DNA from: Zingiber officinale
Taxonomy: Eukaryota; Streptophyta; Magnoliopsida; Zingiberales; Zingiberaceae
Assembly: GCF_018446385.1 (NCBI RefSeq)
Contig: NC_056002.1
Span: 38,701,671 to 38,765,670, forward strand
Length of the DNA stretch: 64,000 bases
Direction of reading: 5' to 3'
Each line of letters opens with the position of its first letter. The first letter of the stretch is position 1. Position numbers and translations under genes: made by a program. A model generated the notes under the pieces. It did no database searches. It was not told where the DNA came from and worked only from the letters and a program-made list of their open reading frames with translations. Shown here piece after piece: positions 49,500 through 59,599 of the stretch.

Positions 49500-49832
49500 A
49501 GTCCTGGTGAGTGAAGCCAGGCAGAAGGAAAACCCTAGTGAGTGAAGTTAGGTGTGAAAGTCCTGGTGAGTGAAGCCAGGTGAAAACCCTAGTGAGTGAA
49601 GCTAGGTGAAAGTCCTGGTGAGTGAAGCCAGGTGAAAGCCCTAGTGAGTGAAGCTAGGCAGATGGGAAGCCCTAGTGAGTGAAGCTAGGCAGAAGGAAAA
49701 CCCTAGTGAGTGAAGCTAGGTGAAAGTCCTGGTGAGTGAAGCCAGGTGAAAGCCCTAGTGAGTGAAGCTAGGCAGATGGAAAACCCTAGTGAGTGAAGCT
49801 AGGTGAAAGTCCTGGTGAGTGAAGCCAGGCAA
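49500..49832. repeat. Array of 12 short hairpins, two covarying types
   Basis: Twelve units follow one of two forms, CCTAG-tgagtgaag-CTAGG or CCTGG-tgagtgaag-CCAGG, separated by GTGAAAGT- or CAGATGGAAAA-like spacers. I count seven of the first type and five of the second here. In every unit the two arms match each other; the single exception (unit 2, TTAGG) keeps a G-T pair. Confidence 0.9.
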
Positions 49833-49840
49833 GGGAAAAT

Positions 49841-50043
49841 CCAGATGGATCAAGGATGATCGGACATCTGGTGTTGGGAAGTCCAAGTAGGTCAAAGGAT
49901 TGACTGGATACTTGGCATGAATAGAAAAGTCTAAGTGGGTCAAAGGGATTGACCAGACACTTGGTGGGAAGTCCTAGCAGGTCAAAGGAGTGACCAGATG
50001 CTAGGCATGATGTACCAACATGTCAAGGTTGACCGGATGTTGG
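49841..50043. repeat. Hairpins with unit-specific 7-bp arms
   Basis: Arm pairs: CCAGATG/CATCTGG (49841 and 49865), CCAAGTA/TACTTGG (49883 and 49909), CTAAGTG/CACTTGG (49931 and 49958, one T-G pair), CCTAGCA/TGCTAGG (49973 and 49999), CCAACAT/ATGTTGG (50015 and 50037). The intervening sequence is always close to GGTCAAAGGATTGACCGGA. A similar unit with GTCAAGTA/TACTTGAC lies at 49462-49494. Confidence 0.88.
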
Positions 50044-50853
50044 TTTGAGAGGCTTGGAACTTGGTTTTGGGCAAAAACCAAGTGTTGGATCGATCAGTGG
50101 ATCGATCCAGGCTTCTCCTAAGCGAACAGAGAGCCTCTGGATCGATCCGTGGATCGATCCAGATGTTCCAATCGATCAGTGGATCGATTGGGACGCGGCT
50201 GCTTCGCGCAATAAGCGCTGGATCGATCCGTGGATCGATCCAGGCGCTTTTCCAGAGCACAGAGGCGCTCTGGATCGATCCGTGGATCGATCCAAAGCCT
50301 CCCCGATCGATTGGGAACATTCGAATCGATCGGGATCCGACCGTTGGCGTCGATAAAGGCCGCAGGCGTTCATTTCCTTCGGCATCTCTTCACTGTTTCA
50401 TCTCAGATCTTCGCCAGCTCCTCCACAGCACTCTCAAAGCTCGTGATCGCCAGTTCTTGAAGGTTCTTGGAAGCTCTCCGAGTCAAGAGGCGGATCAAAG
50501 GCAAGAAGAGAAGCTAGGGTTAGGGTTTTCTGCATTCATTGTAAGCTTTGTGCTTGTATTTTGTTTCCCTTTCCTTCTTCTTGTACCGAGAGTCTTGTAG
50601 GGCTTCTCCGCCCTCGGTAGTTACCGAAAAGGAGTGTTTCATAGTGGAGGGTGCGTGCGTGGTGTGGATCCTTGGATTAGTCACCTCCTTTGGAGGTGGA
50701 TACCAAGTAAAATCCTAGTGTTAGCGTGGGCGTATTTGTTTCTGTATTTTCCGCTGCATATTCTTGAAGAAACAATCAACGCCAAGCAACGCCGAGCAAC
50801 GAGCACGCGAAGAGATATTCACCCCCCCTTCTAGCTACTTTTGGTCCTAACAA

Positions 50854-52764
50854 GTGGTATCAGAGCAAGGCCGCTCTTCACCGGAATCATCGCCGGAAGG
50901 GTCAAGCATAACAAGAAAAGCTAGAGGGGTGAAGAAGTTGGAGCAAATTCTTCAAGTTCAAGATTTTATCAAGCTCAACTTCAAGATGCAATTCCAAGAT
51001 GGATTTGGATTTGACACAAGGGTGGCTCCACCATATTCATCTACAAGCTTCGATTCTTGGAAATCAAGAATCGAAAATTTTCTTATGACGGAAATAGAGC
51101 AATGGTTTGCTCTTATGGAAGGCTTCAAGACTCCAACAAACTCAAAGGGCAAAGTTCTCAAGAGGAGCAAGTGGAGTCAAGAGCAAGTCCAAAGGTGCGA
51201 GGCCAATGACAAAGTGACCAAGCTTTTGGTCAATTTATTGCCAAGCACCATCCTTTGCAAAATTGGAGAATTTGAAGATGTAAAGGAACTATGGAGCAAA
51301 TTGGCCAAGCTTCATGAAGAGATCCCCTCCACTGTACAAGATCATGAAGAATCCGGAGAGGGTGACTCTTTGGAGCAAGATCAAGAGGAGGACTCCAAGG
51401 TTGAGAGATGCTCAACCTCCGAAGAAGAGGAAATCCAAGAAGCTTCATCCTCAAGGGAATGCACCGAAGGGAACAAGGAGGGAGCATACTCCTTGTTTCA
51501 TGTTCAAGATGATGAAGCCTCCACCTCTAGGATTGAGGGGGAGCAATCCTTGGTGACACCGGATCAAGAAGAAGGAGAAGCTTCTACATCCGGGTTAAGA
51601 GATGAAGAGATTGAAGAAGCTTCTACCTCCACGAGTCAAGAAAAATCAAATGGAGGAGAATCAAGATCGGATCAAGAGGAAGCTTCTACCTCTGGATCCA
51701 AAGAGAAAGATGTCACCCCTACGAGCAAAGGTATAAATATTTCAATTAAAAATAAAAATCATATTATATGCTTTGAGTGTAGGGAACATGGGCACTACAA
51801 GAGCAAGTGCCCTATATTGGCCAAGAAGAAGGGCCAAGTGGCATAAAAGGGCAAGGCGAAGCCCAAGGAGATCATCCCCAACACAAAGAAGAGCAAGGAG
51901 CATATTATATGCTTCTCTTGCAATCAAAAGGGGCATTACCGAAGTCAATGCCCCAAAGGGAAGAAGATGGTCAAGGCTCAAGGAGGCATTCGTCAAGGGG
52001 GAGCCTCCAAGGTAAAGAAGAAGGTAACATTTATTGAGCCTACCCCTTTACATTATGGTGAAAAGCATGATAGTTCTAACTTTTATCATTTTAATGCAAT
52101 TTACCATAAGAATAGAAAGCATGAGGGCTTTAAGGAAAAATATGTGGCTCTACATGCCAAAACTACCCAACCTAAGGTTAGGAAGGTAGATAGACACTTG
52201 AGCAATAACTCTAAAGATAATAGACACATGCCCAAGATCAAAAATGCTCATGGACCAAAACCTAAGGATTTAATGATAGAAAATCAAGTCTTGAGGTCAA
52301 GACTTGACAAACTAGAAAAGACCCTAAAAAGGATGGAGAATATCCTTAAAGGGCAAAATGAGCAATACCTAGGGCTAGGAGCACAAAGGTCATTCAATGG
52401 CTATAGAGGTTTAGGATACAAACCCAAAGCTAAAAAGGATGTGTCTAGTTATCATCGGGTTCCATATAGCTATGGAACAAACCCTAAGTCTAGAGGTCAA
52501 GTCAAAGATACAAGGGAAGATATCCCTAGAAGTATCTTTGCAACCAAAGTGACTAAGACTTCTAAGAAGTCTAAGAAAGTCACTAACAAGGTCACAAGGG
52601 AGGCTATCCCTAGAGTTGACCTAGAAAGTGTGACCAAGGCTTCTAAGAAGCCCAACAAGGTCAGTAGGAAGGTATCTAGGGAAGTTATCCCTAGTAAGTA
52701 CCTAGAGCATCCAAGGAGCACCAATAGGTGTTGGGTTCCTAGGAGCATCTTCTCTACCCCATAG
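50854..52764 (+). pseudogene. Copia 2 gag with an in-frame stop between two zinc knuckles
   Basis: One reading frame runs from 50854 to the stop at 52762-52764, interrupted only by TAA at 51844-51846. The N-terminal part (about residues 60-160) is UBN2-like gag: FDSWKSRIENFLMTEIEQWF, FEDVKELWSKLAKLHEE. A long Glu/Ser-rich linker follows. The first zinc knuckle CFECREHGHYKSKC lies just before the stop. The second, CFSCNQKGHYRSQC (about 51911-51952), lies after it, then a Lys-rich tail. Both are C-x2-C-x4-H-x4-C. The first codons overlap the primer site, so the true ATG may lie downstream, for example at the one encoding MQFQDG. Decay or readthrough are both possible; I favour decay. Confidence 0.85.
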
Positions 52765-55130
52765 ATGGGTTAGAGAGTGTCAACTCCGATTAGAAGGGTA
52801 GTTAACCTAACTTTGAGGAAATTGACACTCAAGGAGCATTTTCAAGGTTTTTGTTAACTTTTGAAAATGAAGTGGATCTTTGTTTACTCCTTGAAAGAGT
52901 AAAATGTGTCTAATGGTGAAAAATTGATTTTATCTTAAAATGGCACAAATTGGGAAAACCTTGAGAAATACCAAGTTGGGATTTTGGTATTCTCTTGGAA
53001 ATTTAAGGCAATACGGGCCTTAATTTAAAAGTGCTACTCTTGAGGAAAAATGGAATATGCCAACATTTGAGGACATGTTTATTTTCAATTTGCATACATT
53101 AAATCAAGGAAATTAGAAATGCCAATTTAGGCTTTGGCATTCTCTTGTAGCACTTTAGGGCAATCTAGGTTTAAGGTGTAAGTTTAGCTAAGACTTTAAT
53201 GATACTTAGATAGTTAATTTAGGTATATTTTATTTATGCTAAATCTTGCCATGATTGTTTGCCCATCATATGCCATGACATCATGTCTAGTTTTACATTC
53301 ATGTTTTATTATGAAAAATCCAAAAATACCATGTCATGACATTCATACATCATGTAGTAATAGGATATTTTCTTTTGAAAATTATTTTCTTTTGATATAT
53401 GCCATAACATAATCATGCATTAAGTTTAATTCCTTATAATTAAGGACAAATGACATTTAACGACACTTATTGACAAGTGACATCCTAGGTGGATGTCTAA
53501 TATTTCTAAAATGCCTAGATAAAATGCCTAGATAGATATGCATGATCCCTAGATTAGGGCAAAAACCAAAATCTACATCTCACAAAGACTATAAGGTGAC
53601 TTGTATGTGTTTTGTCCACAATAGATACAAGTGAGATGTTAGGATGATGAACAAAACTCAACATGTTGATTTAGTGCATTCTTTTGAGTTTTTAGGTTCA
53701 TCAAAACACATAGTTATGTGTTTTCCCATCATTGGGAAAGCTAATGTACAAGTCATGTGCATTATGCCCAAGGAACATGATGGGATATTGGTTTTGAAAA
53801 TGTTTTTAAAATGTTTTTGGAAAACTTTGGTGAAGGCTATCTTTTGATAGTAATCACCATTGAATAGTTAGACACAAACCTGAAGAAAAACACTAAAGTT
53901 TTTGCAAGTTTTCAAGTTTGTGTCAATCTTTGAAAATATGATGTATTTTCATAGAAAGCTATTTTTCCATGATTAAGTATGCCCTAAATAATGTCTACAC
54001 GAAATTTCATGATTTTTGGATTTTTGTAGAATTTTCTAGGGGTTTCTGAAGTTGACTGAAATGGAATTTCAGCAACTATCAGAGCTCCGATCGATCCATG
54101 GATCGATTGGAGTGCCCGAATCGATCCGTGGATCGATTCAGAAGGCAAGTCTCCCGCGAGCAGAAGCTCGCTGGATCGATCAGCCGATCGATCCAGGTAG
54201 TCTGAATCGATCAGTGGATCGATTCAGAAAGGTTCAATCGATTGGAACCCAACTCCAATCGATCCAAGTTGCTGATTTTGGCTGTGAAGGCTTGATTTCA
54301 GCATCTTTGAACCTCTTTAAGTCTAGGTAACCATTCCCAAACCCTAAAATACATTTGTATACATACAAAGGGTGTTTTCATGTGAAAACAAGGATGGATT
54401 GGTTAAGGAAGGCTTCATAGAAGTTTAGGTTGAGGTTGTTTCAAATTTTGAATATTTGAACCTCAAAACTTCTAAATTTAGGTTTCCTAAAGGTTTAGGA
54501 ATTCCAAGTCATTGTTGGTGCAATGACAGAAGTTACCACCATGTCTTTATGGGGAGGGACTCTTTAAAGACATGAAAAATTACTTTTCATGAACCTTGGA
54601 AGGTGGTTAACCTTCTTTAAAGAAAATGCTCATGTATGAGCTTTTGAACTTAAAATGGGGAGTGGATATCCTCATTATTTCAAGTGGGAACTCAAGTGAT
54701 TAGATAATGCTCAAGGTTGGGTATTTGTCTACATTGAGGGAGAAGTTAAGGATAAATGAAGGGTATGGGACCTTCATTATCGTGTTGATCACAACGAGTG
54801 ATGTTGTGAACAACGATGAGCAACTCTTCAGGGGGAGAGTTTCAACAAATGGATTTGTTGATGTGTACCCAAAATTGGGGCATGGGTTGATGTGTGCCCA
54901 AAGATGGGTTGATGTGTGCCAATAGGGGGAGAATGAAAGGACCTATGAATGGGTGTAAGTTAGGCTTTCATTACCTAGAGGGAGTGTGCCCTCGTAGGGG
55001 GAGAATGAAGAGCTTAATTTATATGTTCATTACCTAGTGGCATGAAGATTGAGGCTATAGGATTAGCCTAACTTACATGTGGTATTGTAAGTGTTATTGT
55101 GGTATTGTCAAACATCAAAAAGGGGGAGAT
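52765..55130 (+). other. Non-coding interior of Copia element 2
   Basis: This 2.4 kb lacks any protease, integrase, reverse transcriptase or RNase H signature. It contains a second cluster of (A/G)(A/G)TCGATCC...GGATCGAT(C/T) palindromes at 54087-54262, like the LTR cluster. The final 14 bases are the purine tract AAAAAGGGGGAGAT. Several 'gggggagaatgaa' phrases lie at 54925-55010. Confidence 0.8.
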
Positions 55131-56607
55131 TGTTGGTGCAATATCCCTCAGGTCAAGGTTGACCTGGGTGACCAAGCTGAGTCTTGGTTTGAGTTTAGAT
55201 GTTTGACAATAAGAGATTGATTGAAGAAGAGTCAAGTAGGTCAAGGTTGACCGGATACTTGACAGGGAAGTCCTGGTGAGTGAAGCCAGGCAGAAGGAAA
55301 ACCCTAGTGAGTGAAGCTAGGTGTGAAAGTCCTGGTGAGTGAAGCCAGGTGAAAACCCTAGTGAGTGAAGCTAGGTGAAAGTCTTGGTGAGTGAAGCCAG
55401 GTGAAAGCCCTAGTGAGTGAAGCTAGGCAGATGGAAAGCCCTAGTGAGTGAAGCTAGGCAGAAGGAAAACCCTAGTGAGTGAAGCTAGGTGAAAGTCCTG
55501 GTGAGTGAAGCCAGGTGAAAGCCCTAGTGAGTGAAGCTAGGCAGATGGAAAATCCTAGTGAGTGAAGCTAGGTGAAAGTCCTGGTGAGTGAAGCCAGGCA
55601 AGGGAAAATCCAGATGGATCAAGGATGATCGGACATCTGGTGTTGGGAAGTCCAAGTAGGTCAAAGGATTGACTGGATACTTGGCATGAATAGAAAAGTC
55701 TAAGTGGGTCAAAGGGATTGACCAGACACTTGGTGAGAAGTCCTAGCAGGTCAAAGGAGTGACCAGATGCTAGGCATGATGTACCAACAGGTCAAGGTTG
55801 ACCGGATGTTGGTTTGAGAGGCTTGGAACTTGGTTTTGGGCAAAAACCAAGTGTTGGATCGATCCAGGCTTCTCCTAAGCGAACAGAGAGCCTCTGGATC
55901 GATCCGTGGATCGATCCAGATGTTCCAATTGATCAGTGGATCGATTGGGACGCGGCTGCTTCGCGCGATAAGCGCGGGATCGATCCGTGGATCGATCCAG
56001 GCGCTTTTCCAGAGCACAGAGGCGCTCTGGATCGATCCGTGGATCGATCCAAAGCCTCCCCGATCGATTGGGAACATTCGAATCGATCGGGATCCGACCG
56101 TTGGCGTCGATAAAGGCCGCAGGCGTTCATTTCCTTCGGCATCTCTTCACTGTTTCATCTCAGATCTTCGCCAGCTCCTCCACAACACTCTCAAAGCTCG
56201 TGATCGCCAGTTCTTGAAGGTTCTTGGAAGCTCTCCGAGTCAAGAGGCGGATCAAAGGCAAGAAGAGAAGCTAGGGTTAGGGTTTTCTGTATTCATTGTA
56301 AGCTTTGTGCTTGTATTTTGTTTCCCTTTCCTTCTTCTTGTACCGAGAGTCTTGTAGGGCTTCTCCGCCCTCGGTAGTTACCGAAAAGGAGTGTTTCATA
56401 GTGGATGGTGCGTGCGTGGTGTGGATCCTTGGATTAGTCACCTCCTTTGGAGGTGGATACCAAGCAAAATCCTAGTGTTAGCGTGAGTGTATTTGTTTCT
56501 GTATTTTCCGCTGCATATTCTTGAAGAAACAATCAACGCCAAGCAACGCCGAGCAACGAGCACGCGAAGAGCTATTCACCCCCCTCTAGCTACTTTTGGT
56601 CCTAACA
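55131..56607 (+). repeat. 3' LTR of Copia element 2
   Basis: Near-identical to 49362-50852. It repeats the hairpin array (about 55269-55603) with independent changes. One unit reads CTTGG with CCAGG and one former CCTGG/CCCTAG spacer base differs, but arms still pair by standard or G-T pairs. It lacks 12 bp in the palindrome cluster. Confidence 0.94.
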
Positions 56608-57779
56608 GGGATAAGACATCGACACGCAGACCGGGATAAGACATCGACATGTAAGCCGAAATAAGATCTCGACACGTAGACCGAGAAATAACAACAAGAA
56701 CAAGACTAGATACAAAACACAAGTCCGAAATACAATCACGGCTCAAGGTCGGAATACAACAATGGTTCGATAGACGAAACACAGCGGCGGTCTGATCGGA
56801 ACACAATGACAGGAAGGGCTCGAGGGCCCGATAGCGTATACAATGTGGATGACCAGAGGTGGCCTACGATGAGGTGGCAAGAGAAGTAGTGGGTCGTCGT
56901 CGTTGAGGCTATGCGAGGGAGGAGAAGGTAGTGCTTGGATGCTGACGACCCTGAAAGTGGCGACCACGTGAAGCGACTGTGGACGTTGGCGCGCCAATGA
57001 AGAGGGAGACCTCGCGTATGACAGCAGCTCGACCCATAGTGAGGCTGAGAGGCCTGCTAGCGTCGGTAGCAAGAGCAACGTGAGGAGGAAGAAAAGAGAG
57101 CGACGTTGCTTGGCGAGGGTGGCAGCGAGCGGGCCAAGGGAAGGCTGAGCTCTTGACGTTGGAGAGGGCCGGTGGCGATCGCGGGAAGCTGTGGCACGTG
57201 GAAGCTGTCGGCGAAAGAGAGATGCAACGCATGGAGGCTGTCGGTGAAGGGGAGATGTGACGCGTGGAGGCTGCCGACGAAGGCCGCTGTAGCGCGTGGG
57301 CGTTTACGTGAAAAAGGAGAGACGACCGTGCATGTTTGCCAGTGGAGGCGTGAATCTGACGTCGTTGTCACGAGGAAAGAGGGAGACGACTCGGAAGTGG
57401 TTGTCGTCGACGGTCATCGTTCGAGGATGGTTGCGAGAGAGGGAGATGAAGCATCTTTTTTGGTTTGTGGTGGCGGCCGGAGTTCTTACAGTCGAGAGGG
57501 GAGGGAGAGAGTGAAGGCAAAGCGTGGTGGCTCGCCGGCGACGACAATGACGGTGTCCTCTCCTCTTCACGTGTCGACGGCATGAGAAAAGTAGAAAGAC
57601 TTAGGGAGAGAGATAGAGGAGAGGTGATGTTCGACGTCTTCGCGAAGATGGCGACTGGAGAGAAGGAGAAAAACCTTTCTTCTCTGTTGGCAACGGCGAG
57701 AAACCCACGAAGAAGCTAGAAAACTCCCTTTCTTCCCAATTCCTCCTATGCCCCCATGCTCTATATCCATATCACATAC

Positions 57780-58647
57780 AATTTTAAAAATCATTAAAAT
57801 TCATAGGAACTATCATTTTAAAAGCGAAGCCCCAAATTCATTCTCAAATATTTTTTTATATTATAAAAATCACAAAAATCATGAAATTGTTTAAAATCCT
57901 AAAGAACGAAAAAAAAATCATTAAAATTTTTTTTAAAAAAAAAGCAAAAAAATCCAAACTTAAACTTCCTAAAAAAAACTATACATGATTCTCCAAAACC
58001 GTTTAAAAAAATATTATCTGGATGTGGCACCAGGACACATCTGTGTCAGCTCATTTAAAAGAGCCTCTTTTCTCAGAAGGAAGTCTGCTGCCGATTTTAA
58101 TGCCCATAAAGCATGAAAAAAGAGCTGCCAGCCAACAAGACCAAATCCAATCAATGAAGGCAATCTAAAACAAGAAAACGAGAAAAAAAACACTAGACAA
58201 TTAATGCGATTTGACCACAAACAGACACTTGATTAGCTGATGCTTCCTGTCCACCAGAATCAATGTACCAGTCCACATGCTCCGTGCGTTTAATTGATTT
58301 TAAGTTGTGATGTTTTGATTAAGACAGCTCAATCCTCCAGAGACCTGGACGCCTGGGCTAGAGGAACAATGTAATGGACCTTGTTTATTTACCTTCATGA
58401 TGGGAATCGCATGACCTGTAGATTCTTCAAGTATCAGTCAAAGAATGATGCATAAAAAAATGAAGAATGTTTTAATGAAGAACAGTTTTTATTTTTTTTA
58501 AGAAGAAGTTTGACAAGCTTTAATCAGATGAAATCGTTGGAACAGCAAAGATAGGAAGTGAGTTAAAAAGGTTGCTCTGCTTGTTTTTTTTTTTGTTCTT
58601 ACGGAACGGATCGAGGAAATTAGAGTCAGGCATGTAATAAGTGAAAG
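57780..58647. other. Intergenic and probable 3' UTR of the zinc-ribbon gene
   Basis: 57780-58010 is A-rich. A 68-codon minus frame at 58014-58220 has a hydrophobic middle but no recognisable motif, and I do not call it. 58450-58647 follows the stop of the next gene on the minus strand and is its likely 3' UTR. Confidence 0.4.
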
Positions 58648-59368
58648 CTAGAGGGTGGTAAGCGACGAATTGAGGTCGATACGTGGTTTCTTCTGGAGCG
58701 GCGCCGGCGGCGGGGCCACCGTCAGCGGCGGAGTGACGCGCGCGTCGCATCGGGGGCACCGCGGGTTCCCCTTTGGGATCAGCACGTAGGAGAGGCATCC
58801 GGAGCACCCGGCCACCACGAGGCTCCCGCCTCTGTCTGCGGCGGCAGCCGCGGAGTCTCCGCGGTCCGGCGGCGACCCCTCGTCGCCCCGGTCAGGGAAC
58901 CGCTTGGCCGAGACCGTGGTGACCGACGAGGAGGAGGAGGAGGAGGGAGAAGCAGAAGTCGAAAGAGATCCCTCTCCGCCGTCCGACGCCGCTCCCTTCC
59001 GCCGCTCCGTCTCCCGCTCCAGCGCCTGCTTCACCTTCTCGATGGTGCACACGCTCTGCCCCCCCTGGAGCGCCTCCTCCCCCTCCCCCGCCTCCACCTC
59101 CCGCCGCGGACCCACGTCGTCGGGGACCTGGTTGAGGTCCTGCGATACGATCGACGCCACCGATCAATCCACTACCCAAAACGAGAAAATAAAAACAACA
59201 ACAAGAAGAACAGATCGACTGCGCAGAACGCACCAGGGGAGGCAGATAGTCGCCGTCGGAAGAGATCCGGAGCCGTGGATCGAGGCCTCCGGATGAGAGA
59301 TCGGGGCCGAGGAGATCGAGCGTGACTAGATGCCTCTTCGTGGCAATGGAACTGACCACAATCTCCAT
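58648..59368 (-). CDS. Zinc-ribbon/EAR-motif protein, GL2-interacting-repressor-like, 2 exons
   Basis: Exons 59234-59368 and 58648-59139 (GT-AG intron, in frame, 208 aa). The ATG at 59368 gives MEIVVSSIATKRHLVTLDLL. It has LPPLDLNQVP at the exon join, a Glu/Lys helix SVCTIEKVKQALERE (74-88), a Ser run (111-117) and an Asp/Gly/Ala-rich linker. Cys-157, 160, 173 and 176 (C-x2-C-x12-C-x2-C) lie in the pattern CxxCLxYV..NPxCPRC. The tail KKPRIDLNSSL ends at 205. The Cys pattern with 'L-x-YV' and 'P-x-CP' recalls plant GLABRA2-interacting repressor (GIR) proteins. DLN-type words are EAR motifs, which recruit TOPLESS corepressors, so a nuclear transcriptional co-repressor role is inferred. Exon 2 is very GC-rich. 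Family recognition is from memory and moderate; the gene itself is convincing. Confidence 0.82.
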
Positions 59369-59599
59369 CTCATTCAAATTTTGATTCGATCTGAAATTTC
59401 TCGAAGGAAGAAGAAGATGTATGAGAGAGAAGCAAAGGTACAGATGTGGGTTTTAATGGCGTCTCGCGGTCACAACTTTATTCAGTTTTTTTTTTTAAAT
59501 AATAATAATAATTTTCAATTTGCCCCTAGTTTTCAATGTACCTGTTTAAAAACAACCTGTACATTTCAAACTTACATTTTTACCCTTTTTCAATTATCA

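Larger units (their letters stand above)
49362..50852 (+). repeat. 5' LTR of Copia element 2
   Basis: The first 700 bp are an almost continuous chain of short hairpins (49380-50043), followed by a cluster of GGATCGATCC palindromes (50093-50340). The sequence then becomes ordinary and ends with 'acccccccttctagctactttt' before the TAACA end. Confidence 0.94.
49362..56607 (+). mobile_element. Copia-type LTR retrotransposon 2, gag-only
   Basis: LTRs lie at 49362-50852 and 55131-56607, starting TGTTGGTGCAATATCCCTCA and ending TTTTGGTCCTAACA. The 5-bp TSD GGGAT occurs at 49357-49361 and 56608-56612. The primer site TGGTATCAGAGC begins at 50855 and a purine tract AAAAAGGGGGAGAT ends at 55130. The LTRs differ by only scattered substitutions, a 12-bp deletion within the GGATCGATC cluster of the right copy and a few small indels, so the insertion is recent. 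The 4.3 kb interior holds gag broken by one stop and about 2.4 kb without pol. It is therefore non-autonomous. Confidence 0.94.
43583..57774 (-). mobile_element. LARD-like LTR retrotransposon, minus strand, non-coding
   Basis: A perfect 5-bp TSD, CATAC, flanks the whole unit (43578-43582 and 57775-57779). The left LTR is 43583-45246. The right LTR is 48920-49361 plus 56613-57774, interrupted by Copia element 2. Both start TGATC and end ATATCA. On the minus strand a purine tract (AAGGGGAGG, near 45252-45262) precedes the left LTR and a primer site of TTTGGCGCCCTCTATGGGAA type (about 48899-48918) follows the right LTR, giving minus orientation. The 3.7 kb interior is two tandem-repeat arrays with no gag or pol frame. 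Removing the insertion leaves about 6.9 kb. Its primer site differs from the Copia elements and is of the kind seen in Gypsy-related LARDs. Confidence 0.9.
48920..57774 (-). repeat. LARD LTR (right), split by Copia element 2
   Basis: Parts 48920-49361 and 56613-57774 together make the second LTR of the LARD. The junction is proved by the left LTR, which reads GCCGGGATAAGACATCG at 44020-44036 with no insertion, exactly where this copy has GGGAT, the Copia element, and GGGATAAGACATCG. Confidence 0.92.

Noticed and set aside
49500..49832. Regular direct repeats that look like a CRISPR array
   Set aside because: Units are directly adjacent hairpins with near-identical spacers, inside an LTR duplicated at 55269, in plant DNA without cas genes.
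50045..50600. Open frames rich in DRSVDRS and GSIRGSI (50045-50356, 50061-50600 and their counterparts at 55814-56357)
   Set aside because: They are translations of GGATCGATCC palindrome repeats on both strands of an LTR, not genes.
58014..58220. 68-codon minus frame with a hydrophobic segment
   Set aside because: No homologous pattern recognised; the hydrophobicity comes from T-rich sequence, and there is no supporting context.
58892..59377. 161-codon minus frame continuing through the intron of the zinc-ribbon gene
   Set aside because: The first 45 residues are exon 1, but beyond 59234 it reads intron and then exon 2 out of frame (poly-Gly), so splicing at 59234/59139 is preferred.
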